Assembly: GCA_963402885.1 (NCBI GenBank) | Contig: OY727097.1 | Coordinates: 21,142,001 to 21,206,000, forward strand | Direction: 5' to 3' | DNA: 64,000 nt | Origin: Antedon bifida | Lineage: Eukaryota > Echinodermata > Crinoidea > Comatulida > Antedonidae | Part shown: positions 1-17,159 of the stretch, in pieces | Layout of the letters: each line of letters starts with the position of its first letter | How positions within the stretch are numbered: position 1 is the first letter of the stretch | The notes under the pieces: model-generated | What the model was told of the DNA's origin: nothing | The model's database searches: none | What the model saw: the letters and a program-made list of their open reading frames with translations, nothing else | Position numbers and translations under genes: made by a program

Positions 1-330
1 TACAAGCTACAAATGAATAGACAACAATCATTGTTGCACAAAATAATGTATAATTCAATTTAAAAAACAAAACCCACATTCAGACATCTTTTGCAATGTG
101 TGGTATAAATCAAAATACTGTATCAGAGACATTTTGACTAAGCAATTAAATGATCACAAAATTTGTGATATCACAAAATACATCATGGATAGTGACTACT
201 AACTTCAAAAAACATTTATTCAGCACGAAGTCTAAAACCCAGATGAACAATTCATTCAATTGGTTAGTATAGACACAATTTATTGAACAGTATCCCAACA
301 TCACTATAAACTTAATAAGAGTATTGTTAC

Positions 331-6801
<6,471 letters not shown>

Positions 6802-6922
6802 CTAAAAAACAAAATTTATAAAGTTTCTATTCATTTAAATTGTTTTTTTATCATTTAAATTAAAGTTAATATCAAATAAAAAAAGTAAACTGTATAAAAA
6901 TGAAAAACGAGAAGACAACAAC

Positions 6923-8297
6923 ACAGATGGAGGAATGCTATCATATATTTATACAGGAACAACTTGGGCTAGGACAGTACAGAACAGAAAGGAATGGCAG
7001 AGGCAGATGGAGGAATGCTATCATATCTTTATATAGGAACAACTTGGGCTAGGACAGTACAGAACAGAAAGGAATGACAGAGGCAGATGGAGGAATGCTA
7101 TCATATATTTATACAGGAACAACTTGGGCTAGGACAGTACAGAACAGAAAGGAATGACAGAGGCAGATGGAGGAATGCTATCATATATTTATACAGGAAC
7201 AACTTGGGCTAGGACAGTACAGAACAGAAAGGAATAGCAGAGGCAGATGGAGGAATGCTATCATATCTTTAATACAGGAACAACTTGGGATAGGACAGTA
7301 CAGAACAGAAAGGAATAGCAGAGGCAGATGGAGGAATGCTATCATATCTTTAATACAGGAACAACTTGGGCTAGGACAGTACAGAACAGAAAGGAATGGC
7401 AGAGGCAGATGGAGGAATGCTATCATATCTTTAATACAGGAACAACTTGGGCTAGGACAGTACAGAACAGAAAGGAATAGCAGAGGCAGATGGAGGAATG
7501 CTATCATATCTTTATATAGGAACAACTTGGGCTAGGACAGTACAGAACAGAAAGGAATAGCAGAGGCAGATGGAGGAATGCTATCATATATTTATACAGG
7601 AACAACTTGGGCTAGGACAGTACAGAACAGAAAGGAATAGCAGAGGCAGATGGAGGAATGCTATCATATCTTTAATACAGGAACAACTTGGGATAGGACA
7701 GTACAGAACAGAAAGGAATAGCAGAGGCAGATGGAGGAATGCTATCATATCTTTAATACAGGAACAACTTGGGATAGGACAGTACAGAACAGAAAGGAAT
7801 AGCAGAGGCAGATGGAGGAATGCTATCATATCTTTAATACAGGAACAACTTGGGCTAGGACAGTACAGAACAGAAAGGAATGACAGAGGCAGATGGAGGA
7901 ATGCTATCATATATTTATACAGGAACAACTTGGGCTAGGACAGTACAGAACAGAAAGGAATAGCAGAGGCAGATGGAGGAATGCTATCATATCTTTAATA
8001 CAGGAACAACTTGGGATAGGACAGTACAGAACAGAAAGGAATAGCAGAGGCAGATGGAGGAATGCTATCATATCTTTAATACAGGAACAACTTGGGCTAG
8101 GACAGTACAGAACAGAAAGGAATGGCAGAGGCAGATGGAGGAATGCTATCATATCTTTAATACAGGAACAACTTGGGCTAGGACAGTACAGAACAGAAAG
8201 GAATAGCAGAGGCAGATGGAGGAATGCTATCATATCTTTAATACAGGAACAACTTGGGCTAGGACAGTACAGAACAGAAAGGAATAGCAGAGGCAAT
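6923..8297 (+). repeat. Minisatellite, 80/81-bp unit, about 17 copies, derived from a LINE C-terminal tail
   Basis: A head-to-tail array of units beginning CAGATGGAGGAATGCTATCA and ending near AACAGAAAGGAATRRCAGAGG. Units are 80 bp (TTTATACAGG) or 81 bp (TTTAATACAGG) and nearly identical, so expansion or homogenisation is recent. Because 81 is divisible by three, long open frames appear on both strands; these are by-products, not genes. In one plus-strand frame the unit reads TGTTWARTVQNRKEWQR, preceded in another frame by RWRNAI. This is the conserved C-terminal tail of many LINE reverse transcriptases (consensus like RWRDDI..AGTTW.R.AQDR..W). A single degenerate copy of the same tail lies at about 14430-14562. 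The array sits just upstream of PCCA exon 6703-6801, in intron 1 if the 9.5 kb exon is real. Confidence 0.9.
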
Positions 8298-8823
8298 GTA
8301 GAACCTAGACTACATGTTAGGTTATATAAATAACTGCATTTAAAATAATTTGTAAATCCATTGTACAGAAGGATTATTACTCTTAAAGTACAGTGTTTTT
8401 AATGTTAATGTTATTATTTATATCATGCCCAGAACTCCAGATGAGATAACATGCTTAAATCTTCATCCAAAATGGGAGATCAAAAATAAAAAAAAAACTT
8501 CAAAATTAAGTCTATCATGTATCATGCCTAGAATTGCCAATCCAGGTTCTTGGGGAGTATTTATGATTTAGGATGTATTACTTAATAATGATTAATGATT
8601 AATCTTAATTTACAGACCCATTGACTAACCCCCTCTTAATTACAACATGGCGAAAATAAATTTATTATTATTAAATAATAAACAGTGTTAACAGAAAGGA
8701 AATACTTAATTACCGGTAGGTACAGAGCCGACATAATTGTTTATGCAACCACTTTAGACCATAACTGTTAATATACCTGCTCCAACAATAGCCACTATTG
8801 TAACTTACAATAACTGTTTAAGC

Positions 8824-8863
8824 AGGGAAGAGTTAAATTACAATTGTAATTTAACTCTTCCCT
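8824..8863. repeat. Perfect 40-bp palindrome
   Basis: AGGGAAGAGTTAAATTACAA is followed directly by its exact reverse complement, giving 20-bp arms with no loop. It is flanked by GC on the left and GG on the right. No gene context is evident. A similar but distinct palindrome lies at 9813-9844, which also opens AGGGA and closes TCCCT. Confidence 0.9.
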
Positions 8864-9493
8864 GGTAAAAGTAAGAAATGAATTATTATGAAGAAAACAA
8901 TTAACAGACACTTTTGTTGTAAATAATTAGCAATCTAAAACTAAACCTAATGTTACTATTACAAAATTACACTGCAACACAGAACCAGACCCTCTTAAAG
9001 TGGAGCTCCACCCAGAAAATTGCTATTTTTCATACACTTCAACTATTCTTTAAAAATATCATCCCTCATACTTCATATTTTTTTGACAATTTTTTCAATG
9101 AGTATGATTTTCTTGAAAATCACGCCTTTTTGCGTTTTTGGGGATACCTTTGACGGGAGAAAAGTATATTAAAACATTCTGGATGTGACCCTATCATGTT
9201 TCACAGTGTAATAAGTGATTATGAGATTATTACTAAAATGTCAAATTTAACGAGATTTGAGAAAGACGTGGCTATATATTCAATAAAGCTAGGCCTAGGC
9301 CTACTAGAGTCTAGGTATGTAACGATGCTGCTTGGCCTCTAGCTGGCTGCCTGATAGCCTTACAGCAGTGAAGTTTGTTCTGGCACCCAATCTCGGCCTA
9401 CCCATGGGCCATTATAGGGTGCCTGAATAGTTGCTTTTCAGTCAGACATAAGCTTCCACATCCGTTACTATTCTTTACTATTCTGAGCAATAC

Positions 9494-9595
9494 CAGTCTT
9501 GTTTTGTAGAGAATTTTGTGTTTCACAATTCTTAATGTGCGAGAAAACCCAGGAACGATAAATGGGACGAAACGACCAAGCATTTTCGAACCCAT
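9494..9595 (-). CDS. Possible first coding exon of PCCA (mitochondrial presequence)
   Basis: The first recognised PCCA exon begins in phase 0 without a usable ATG, so a 5' exon ending on a whole codon is needed. This 102-bp stretch starts with ATG and encodes 34 residues (MGSKMLGRFVPFIVPGFSRT, then LRIVKHKILYKTRL). It is rich in Arg, Lys and hydrophobic residues and has no acidic residue, as in a matrix-targeting presequence. It ends at a CTG|GTATTG donor in phase 0; a second phase-0 GT lies a few codons further on. RTLRIVKHKILY loosely resembles the presequence of human PCCA. Against it, the exon lies inside an inverted-repeat pair flanked by TTAA (8995-10167), so it may be chance open frame in a transposon. 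An RNA read joining it to 6801 would settle the matter. Confidence 0.4.
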
Positions 9596-9812
9596 GACTA
9601 CCAGTCCTACCTAAACATGAATTCAAGCCTAGCTAGCTAGGCTGAGCAGACGATTTAGCTAGGCCTAGCTTAAAATTAATAAGCAATTTGATTAAGATTA
9701 TTATGCTGTTGTTGTACAGTGCAAATCATGATGTTACATGTAAATTATGCTGACATTTTTATCGGAAATATTACTTGGGCCTAAACAAATCGTATTAATT
9801 GTGTGTATAAAC

Positions 9813-9844
9813 AGGGAGTTGTAAAAATTATTTTACAACTCCCT
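9813..9844. repeat. Palindrome with arms of about 15 bp
   Basis: AGGGAGTTGTAAAA is followed by a short AT spacer and ATTTTACAACTCCCT. It shares the AGGGA...TCCCT ends with the palindrome at 8824. The two may be minimal foldback elements of one family. Both lie near or inside the inverted-repeat pair 8999-10163. Confidence 0.8.
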
Positions 9845-10439
9845 GGTATAAAATTGATAAAATTGATTCACCATTTTCCAACACATAATTTACCAAAGGG
9901 GAGACATTTCACCAACGCGTTCACCAGCGACTAAAACGCGTCAGCCGCTAAGTGTAACGCGTTTTGCGACGTATTGTAAACTAATAACCCCTAAGTTACT
10001 GAAAAAGTGTAATGTAGTAAAAAACACTATTATCTGACCGATTTTTTAGAAATTAGTTTTTGGAAAATATTGCCATATCTTCCCTGTTTTTTGTATGTAA
10101 TCACTTTCAATTAAACATACTTAAACATAATATAAGCTGAGAAAGTCTGAGTGTAGCTCCACTTTAATAATTAATTAATCTATTGTTTTGATAAATTAAT
10201 TGAGAGTGATTTTTCCATAATCTTTTTACATACATATGTTTTACAAAACCTATACAAGAATAAAATATGTATATGATACATTGTTATAATTGGTAAATTT
10301 TGAACTTTGACCCCTTATATCTTGCTTCCTATTCTGATTGTTTACCTTCGATATTCGTAATCTACGGAAAATTTTTGTTCAATAACAATACTTTTCAAAA
10401 CATTTTAAATGATACTGAACAAGTGTGGCCAACGATCGA

Positions 10440-10750
10440 AATTAAATTTGTAAGGCGGCAGCACAAAATTATGCCAGATTATGCCAGGCACAATTACGGC
10501 CAAAAAACAAAAAGATGATAGATCTTCAGGTTTTCGCCGAATTATGCTAGATTGTGTAAAAATTACGACAGATTTTTTAGAAAATATGCCAAATAATATG
10601 CTAAATCGTGGTGAATATGCAGTAGAATTGCATTTTTCACATAATGCCAGATTATGCTAGATTTTTCTTAAATTATGCCTAGCATAAATGCTAGATGCCA
10701 GATGAGTCAAAATTATGCTAGATAGCATAATTATGCCAGATTTGGCCACT
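10440..10750. repeat. Degenerate short-motif repeat (ATTATGCYAGAT)
   Basis: The motif ATTATGCCAGATTATGC or ATTATGCTAGATT recurs more than ten times in about 300 bp with variable spacing (for example near 10470, 10530, 10640, 10675, 10710 and 10730). It looks like a decayed low-complexity tandem array. There is no coding potential and no gene next to it. Confidence 0.7.
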
Positions 10751-13700
10751 ATGCACTGAACTCGCTGTCAACACACTGCGAAATGTTCGCCATCTTATAT
10801 TTAACAATTAATTGCCAGAATGTATTCTTCATTTTCCCCAAAAAATGTAGAAACTGTAGAGGGCAGTGTTATAACATCCAATTACACATACATTTAGACA
10901 AAATATTTTTTTATTGTTAGTTTTGAAATGCAAGAACTTTTTTTCAGCTGGGGTAAGAGGTTAAATTAATATTTTATTATTAATATTATTATTATTCAAA
11001 ACTCACGCCATATTAATAGGGCCTATCAAATAAAATTATCTCGGTCACTAATCAATACATTCACTAAAACAAAAACAAATCATTTTCTATTTTTTAATAC
11101 AGTGAGATAGCAATTTGGGGTGCAAATTGAATTCAATATTTGCTATGATGATAGACGATTTTGTATTTTACATATTGAAATTGAAATGTGCCTATGGTTA
11201 ATAATTTTTTTATAATAACAGTGAACAGCATTGTTTTTAAAAAATAAAATGTTATATGTACGGACTCATATCATCGCCGTTTTGATATGTACAGCTGGTT
11301 CTTTATAAAACCACTCTCTATAGTTTTAAAATAAAAACAGAAAATAAAACATACATTGATTTCTGCCAATTTTCTGATTCTAAACCAGCCCCAATTCGAA
11401 AAAGGTAATTTAACGGTGGCTAAATCATGAGAACATGTTACATCATGGCCCAATATTGTATGATGTGGGTGTGAGAAAAAATTTAGGTGAGAAATAAAAG
11501 TTATAACATTGTGGTGCGACACTGCAGTAGGGCCGTGATTCCTCCTTCTGCCACCGGACTAAAGTGTTAAAGTCTGGTTTTATGCGCGCTCACATCTCAT
11601 ATAATTCTAATCCGATCCTAGCTAGCTAGGCTAGGCCTAGTTCAGCTTAAAGTCTAGTTTAAGCCATGCATGCAGCAAGCAACCTCAAACTTGACATTTG
11701 TTATAAAATAATAATAGGCCCTTATGTGTACCATCAGTGAGCCAATTAGGCCTAGGGCCTAGGTACGAGTTTTAGCCACATTTGGGTATTGGTTGGATGG
11801 CTACTACTACTATACCTACTAGGCCTAGGCCTAGGTATGACTAATAAAGAAGGTTTTGCTAGTAGCCTAGGCCTAGTTGGCTGGTGGTTTCGACAAAAAA
11901 ATTGTATTATTCACTGAAAATAGAGCACTGATATCTCAAGATGTGTTCATAAGTACACACAATTATTTATTATAACTACCTTGTTACAACAGCGAAGATA
12001 GTGTCTAACAAAAACTGACATTATTGTTGAATAATTGTTCAGAATACTGTTTGCAGCAGCAGCATGTGTGACGTCGTGTGAGTGTAAATACGTAAGAGGA
12101 GGTGTAGTCGTCACGGATGGATGAATGAATCCCGTCATCATGGGAACGCGAAAGCGTTTCGCCAAACTCATCCTAAACTCCTTCTTTGGGACACCCATCC
12201 CTATTATGGGGACACTCTTATTTAACTTTAACTTTCCCGCGAATCAAGGGGAAACTTTATTAGTGAGTCAAATGGTTGATTTAAAAAGGGCATTTTTTCA
12301 CAAAAACCCACAAAAAAGACAAAAACAATTATGGTTAATACAAAAATGGATCTTCATTTATGTTTCTCTGGATTGACCATTTCACGACAGCGATAGTAGA
12401 TATATAGCTTTTTTGTGTATTTTATGTATGAGATACAGCCACTGATAGCACATCGTTGTCATTTTTTCAGTATTTTGCCTTTGGATTTATATATAATAAT
12501 AAATAAATATAATAAATAATAATAATAATAATATATAATATAAAATACAAACAGTTGCAATATATTAATACTACAAAGTCCAGTAGGTCCTAACACTTTT
12601 TTAAAAAGAGGATTATTTCAAGATTCAAGACACTCGTTCAATAACCTACACCATTTTTTCCACCATCACATTTCCATTACTGTATATTAGTGTTGGTGAA
12701 CATAGGACGCTAATTAATCCATTTCAACGACGTATTTGGAAATTCGCGTATTTTGGATCAGTTTAGCGCCCTCAAGCTGAGGTATTTTGGAAAAAAATTG
12801 CATGTTTTGGACTACACTGATGTTCACCAAACCGACCCTACATTTCCATTGTTTTTGTACAGTTGATACAAGATATCCAATAATAATATAACCATATTAA
12901 AACCTTTTTAAATAAAAAAATTGTTTATTATATTAAATGTCTATAATTATTGATTCGTATTTTATATAACCAAAAAAAAAATGTGCAGTTGAATAAACAT
13001 GGCGTATAGCCACAGAGAAACAAAAATAATTTGTCGCATGTAGCAATAAAGATGATTAGTTTATTTTTTCAAAAATACAATAATAGGCCTATACTACAAA
13101 GAATCTGGTGCGATTTCAGTGAAAATCATACACCGTTTGCAAAATAAGCAAATGCAAATGCTGCATGCAGGCTGCTGTGACATGATGTCGCGAAGGTTCA
13201 ATGATAGGCCTACGGTAAACTACCCATGATTTGATGGTCAAAATCGTCACGGGTGGTCAAGATGTTTTTGTCATTCGCGCACACACGGTATTAAACTACC
13301 AGGGAATTAACCGGTACTTAGAAAAGATAATTTTTGTGCGGCGAACTTGACCACCTTTATACAAATATTTATGAATTTTTTGTTCATTGTGGTAGGCCTA
13401 CTTAAAATGTAATATCACCTACTACTAAAAGCGCTATACCATTACAGCATCTATAATCTTATATACTTTATACAACCCCGACACCTTTTTGTATGAGCTA
13501 TCTAACTTTACACATGGGGAAGCGTTTATTTAAATACTGATGTTGATTATAATAAGTTTTGTTCCACCTTTAATATCTGAATCTGTGATACACATGTAGG
13601 ACCCTACTCTTTCTGTTCAAATAATTAATAAGAAAAAGTTATATCAATTTTTGTGACAATAAGTCCCTAAATAAAAGGCATAGGCTAAACTTATCCAAAT

Positions 13701-14273
13701 GTTTTAAAATCAAAATGTAATCAAGAAAATCTTGAAATTATTTTGAAATACTCTTACAACCACTCTAATGGTATAACTCTAGCTATAATTTATAAAGAAA
13801 TATTGTGTTGATTTACGATATTTAATAAAAATGTAATTTGATGTAAAGGCAAATTTTGCCAGAAAAGATAACTATCGAATAGGCCTAATCCAATATCCCA
13901 GAAGATATTCCGTATTCAAATGTAAATATTGATTCTGAGTGAGCAAAAAAGATACATCAGATCTGTTTATAAATATATCACCAGAATTAATCATGATTTC
14001 AACTTTCATTTAGATTAAGAATGAATGGCCTATAGATCAAGGAATGTCTTTTCTAATGAACTCAAAGAACTAAAATCGCAGTATGTGTGTGAATAATGCT
14101 ATTTTAAAACAAATTTAAAAATAAAATGTTTTTTGTTAATGTAAAGCATATTGCTAACTTTAGAAAGGCTGTACCGTAGGCCGTACGTAGTGGTCAAGTC
14201 TTCTGCTATTTCCTACGATCATTTTGAAATGACATGCATGCATGTATTTGTACAATAAAAACAATCAAGATAC
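10751..14273. other. Stretch with no supported gene
   Basis: I see no exon I can defend here. Short open frames, such as those at 11271-11522 and 11947-12376, lack recognisable domains. GGCCTAGGCCTA-type clusters occur at about 11620-11660 and 11745-11880. A GC-richer patch with TGACGTCGTG lies near 12070. The rest is AT-rich and shows no terminal repeats that I could pair. Confidence 0.5.
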
Positions 14274-14341
14274 CTGTTGTTAACCACGTGGACAACAACC
14301 ACAATTAATAAAACAGCTACGAATGCTGATGACCCACTCAT
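14274..14341 (-). CDS. Signal-peptide exon of a secreted-protein paralogue (copy 1)
   Basis: The exon encodes MSGSSAFVAVLLIVVVVHVV then NN, a short N-region followed by a hydrophobic core, and ends AACAACAG|GTATCT in phase 2. The start is the ATG about 40 bp downstream of a TATA motif shared with the copies at 16327-16387 and 31395-31473. FVAVLLI is common to this copy and the one at 16.4 kb; the 31.4 kb copy reads FVAVLII. The phase-2 donor differs from the phase-1 donors of its relatives, so the splice site may be misplaced or this copy may be decaying. I could not identify downstream exons between here and 12 kb. The product would be secreted; its function is unknown. Confidence 0.5.
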
Positions 14342-14375
14342 CTAATCTAAATGCAGATCAATTTGCCGCCTTGTT

Positions 14376-14390
14376 CATTTTACTTATAAA
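14376..14390 (-). promoter_or_regulatory. TATA-box motif of secreted-family copy 1
   Basis: The minus strand reads TTTATAAGTAAAATG, about 40 bp before the ATG at 14341. The core TTTATAAGTAAAA is the same at 16418-16430 and 31508-31518, always at similar spacing from the signal-peptide ATG. Confidence 0.6.
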
Positions 14391-14429
14391 CAGAAAATTA
14401 ATCAAAAGTAATTGAATTAGTTTAGCGAT

Positions 14430-14562
14430 TCTTTTCTGTTTTGTGCTGTCCCAGCCCAAGATATGATGCCGTCCTTCCACCATCTGCGTTTTTGTCTTAA
14501 TCTTCTTCTTTTGCCGATTCTCAGCTGCCATTCTTGCAATATGTCCTGCTGCATGAGCCGTA
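14430..14562 (-). mobile_element. LINE reverse-transcriptase C-terminal tail fragment
   Basis: On the minus strand one frame reads AHAAGHIARMAAENRQKKKI, the well-known 'GHIARM...NRW' tail of many LINE reverse transcriptases. After a frame change it reads RRWWKDGIISWAGTAQNRKE, the following 'RWRDDI..AGT..AQNR' block. The piece is about 130 bp and broken. It is closely related to the unit of the minisatellite at 6923-8297: both contain TTGGGCT, GGACAG and ACAGAAA in the same order. It lies about 90 bp upstream of the secreted-protein exon at 14274-14341. Confidence 0.75.
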
Positions 14563-14859
14563 AAATATTACAAGAATTCATACTTTGATTATGTCATAAT
14601 TGTGCAATTGAAATTGAAAAATAAAAAATACTGAATCTGTAAAAGATGATGTGCTTATTAAATAATTTAAATAAAAATGATGTCTAAATAATATTAAAGC
14701 CAATTTTAGACCAATAAACAGACTCAATTTCTGTCACTTTAGTTTAAGGATGTCAATAATTGAATGGCCAGTGAGGTACTAAAAGGGACATTCAAGTGTG
14801 AACAAATTGTATCCTATTACAAACAAAAACTTTACTATAGACTGTTTTGATCATAATTC

Positions 14860-15005
14860 AATGATTATCTGACGGCGAATTATAATATCGGCCTAGATTG
14901 ACAGTCAAATAGGAGTCATTGTAAATACCGGCTTGACAGCCAAAATAAAGTTTTGATTATTTGAAAGTGAAATATTACAATACCGGCCAAGGTTGACAGC
15001 AAAAA
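14860..15005. repeat. Three diverged copies of a ~60-bp tandem repeat
   Basis: ATATCGGCCTAGATTGACAG, ATACCGGCTTGACAGCCAAA and ATACCGGCCAAGGTTGACAG follow each other at roughly 55-60 bp spacing, each followed by AAA-rich sequence. No function is evident. Confidence 0.6.
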
Positions 15006-15079
15006 ACAGTCATTATTTGTTGAACAAGATTTTACAGATTACTGTCTACATGCATCTCAATAATACTGTATTATCAAAA

Positions 15080-15235
15080 ATGTTTCATAGACTCTCTTCT
15101 CCCAGACGTGCTTTGGGGTTTGTAATTTGAGCATGACCCCTCCAAGTTTACAAAATTCCAAAACTAGAACTATAGCTTCCGTTTGATACAGCTTCTAAAT
15201 GAGTAGTCCTCTGAGAATATAGCTGGCTAAAAAAG
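15080..15235 (-). repeat. Interspersed repeat copy 2
   Basis: This is the reverse-orientation partner of 2585-2740. It shares the reverse complements of ACCCCAAAGC, GTCTGGGAGAAGAGAGT and TTTGTAAACTTGGA. It lies about 350 bp beyond the HYR exon at 15584-15809. Confidence 0.6.
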
Positions 15236-15583
15236 AACATACAAGGACATGTATGTATGACACACTATTGCAAATGGACCTAAATAAACATCAGCAATTT
15301 TATAAAATACGTTGCTTTTAATGATTAAAAAATTCCCACTCATTCTCCAAAACATTGTTTCAAATTATATTATCAGTGATAATATGTTGATCAAGTTATT
15401 AGTTTTTTTAGTGATTTTCTGACCTTTCTGATTGATAAAATGGTATTAATTATGATATTAATATTCAGTATAATTTTTGTAATCATCTAATAATTATTTC
15501 ATCATTACCATCATCATCCATCATCAGTATCACGAAATTTCTTTGTTATGATTTGATAAAAATAAAATCATTGAAAATATTAC

Positions 15584-15809
15584 CATGAATATTAACTGTA
15601 AATACACAGTTTCTTGTATGCCCAGCAGTATCTACAGTTGTGCATGTGACAATTATTGTACCAATGTAAACCAGAAAGAGGATTACAACTAGCCAACCAA
15701 TCAGGATTATTGGTGACTTTAGGGTTCTGCCACATTATTGTGACTTTGTCAGAAGTGAGTGAAAACTTCTTAGTGTTTTCTGGACATACCACAGTAGGAA
15801 CATCAATAA
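15584..15809 (-). pseudogene. HYR (hyalin repeat) domain exon with a 1-bp frameshift
   Basis: HYR domains are immunoglobulin-like modules of secreted and extracellular-matrix proteins, abundant in echinoderms and other deuterostomes. Preceded by TTCTTAAAG, the exon reads VIDVPTVVCPENTKKFSL, VTIMWQNPKVTNN and ASCNPLSG in one frame. After a 1-base shift it reads VYIGTIIVTCTTVDTAGHTR then NCVFTVNIHG, ending CATG|GTAATA. These match the HYR pattern (CP.....W..P...N, C.P.SG, IGT..VTC...D.AG, C.F.V). Acceptor and donor both imply phase 1, so the exon should be a multiple of three, but it is 226 bp. That independently supports one inserted base. It is on the same strand as, and just downstream of, the signal-peptide exon at 16327-16387 and probably belonged to that gene. 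A sequencing error is the alternative to a true pseudogene. Confidence 0.8.
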
Positions 15810-16326
15810 CTTTAAGAAAAAATTAGAATGAAATAAACTAACTAGTATAAATATATTTTATTTCGTTACTTCGACGAATTATTGGTGAACTTTGTGATTA
15901 AAGAAGGTTTTACCGACATTATATAATACATTAATTGGTAGGTCAGAAAAGTGGATTGTTCCGCAACAACATTGAAATTTGAGTGAAAATTAATCATGTA
16001 AAAAATGCGAGATACGCTGTTAATAGCACAAACAATGACGAAAGAGCTCATTTAAAAAATTCAGATGACGTCAACCATTTTATAGGCCAAAATAAATGAT
16101 GTTCAACATTTGAAACTCGAATTTGAAACGTGCTTTAAATTGATTGTAAATTATATATTATATATACTATTAGAGTATTTTCAAATTGTGACGGGCGAAT
16201 AGGCCTTGAAACACCAGTGCACATAAATGGAAGGTGATGAAGAGGATTGTTCCAGCAACAACATATTGCATTTTGGGTGATCAAAGATATGCGAGATATA
16301 AAAATTAAAAATGTTTATAATCTTAC

Positions 16327-16387
16327 CTGTATTGCATTCCACGTACGCAATTAGTAAAACGGCGACGAATGTTGACGACCGACACAT
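16327..16387 (-). CDS. Signal-peptide exon of a secreted-protein paralogue (copy 2, upstream of the HYR exon)
   Basis: The exon encodes MCRSSTFVAVLLIAYVECNT and ends ACAG|GTAAG in phase 1, compatible with the phase-1 HYR exon at 15584-15809. The peptide has an N-terminal Arg, a hydrophobic core and small residues near the end, as in a signal peptide. It is closely related to the copies at 14.3, 31.4 and 34.5 kb. The ATG lies about 40 bp from a TATA motif at 16418-16430 (TTTATAAGTAAAAC on the minus strand). The gene would be a short secreted HYR-containing protein, but the HYR exon has a frameshift, so it may be inactive. No exon beyond the HYR exon was found. Confidence 0.6.
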
Positions 16388-16417
16388 CTTGATTATACTG
16401 ATTTGTTATTGTTGTTG

Positions 16418-16430
16418 TTTTACTTATAAA
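16418..16430 (-). promoter_or_regulatory. TATA-box motif of secreted-family copy 2
   Basis: TTTATAAGTAAAAC on the minus strand, about 35-40 bp upstream of the ATG at 16387. It matches the motif before the other family members. Confidence 0.6.
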
Positions 16431-16721
16431 CAATATCATTATTGAAATGATATTTAATTATGATATTTATAATATAAGGTTATTTTATGAATTTTTAAGT
16501 TAATCAATAATATGACGTCATCAAATCAAACGTCATGAATTTACTTATGTTATTTTTGTTGTTAAGTCTATCAAGAATACAAAAACAATTGAATGTAAAA
16601 TTTGCTCTCCATGCAATATTAAAATTATTTACGCGTGTATTCGATGACCATCTGTGGGCACAAATTTGTAAGATATGACATTTTTTAAATAAAAATAGTC
16701 TAAACCAAGAATATTCATTCA

Positions 16722-17150
16722 TTCATTCATTTTTTTATTTCGGATAGTAAGTCCATATACAAATCATAAAAAAAAAACAAAAAGAGAAACAATTTCACCG
16801 AAATTAACAATATAAGCAACTTTCACAAAACCAACCTACAATATTCTAAAATACTCAATTTGCACTAACGCTGATGTAGGTTGGATTTGAATCAGACTAT
16901 TGCAACTGTCATGAATTCTGTTCTTAAAACTATGTATAGAGTTCCTCCAATATTTATAGAACACCCGACTCTGTAGCTGTCACTAGACTCTATGTGGAAG
17001 ACTGTTGCCAGTCTACCTGATACCTATCTAACTGTATTAAGTACTTTTAATACGTAGAATAAGGGAAAGTTATTCCATATAATATAATTCCATTTACACA
17101 GATCATTGTGTTAGGGTGTGTGTGTGTTATATATAGGCCAAAATTAGTAC
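16722..17150 (-). mobile_element. LINE 3' end remnant with (ATGA)n tail
   Basis: The minus strand ends CCGAAATAAAAAAATGAATG followed by more GAAT units. This is the same tail type as the 3' end of the larger LINE (CCCGAAATAAAAGATGAATG near 25976-26000). Upstream, broken frames suggest the C-terminal reverse-transcriptase region (for example WNNFPLFYVLKVLNTVR). It is a 5'-truncated, decayed insertion. Confidence 0.65.
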
Positions 17151-17159
17151 GTAAACAAT

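Larger units (their letters stand above)
8995..10167. mobile_element. Candidate TTAA-flanked inverted-repeat element (piggyBac/Kolobok-type target)
   Basis: The left end reads TTAA-AGTGGAGCTCCACCCAGA (8995 on). The right end, reverse-complemented, reads TTAA-AGTGGAGCTACACTCAGA (10167 back). That gives imperfect terminal inverted repeats of about 19 bp next to TTAA on both sides. TTAA duplication is typical of piggyBac and Kolobok. There is no transposase frame in the 1.16 kb interior, so it would be non-autonomous. The interior contains a GGCCTAGGCCTA-rich patch, the candidate PCCA first exon and a palindrome, so it may be composite. One pair of matching ends is modest evidence. Confidence 0.5.

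Noticed and set aside
7167-8333. Open frames of 114-146 codons on both strands
   Set aside because: They result from the 81-bp minisatellite (27 codons per unit). Near-identical units on both strands show no coding constraint.
12125-12376. 83-codon frame starting MNPVIMGTRKRF
   Set aside because: No domain, no splice partners, and Lys/Gln/Phe-rich as expected of AT-rich chance frames.
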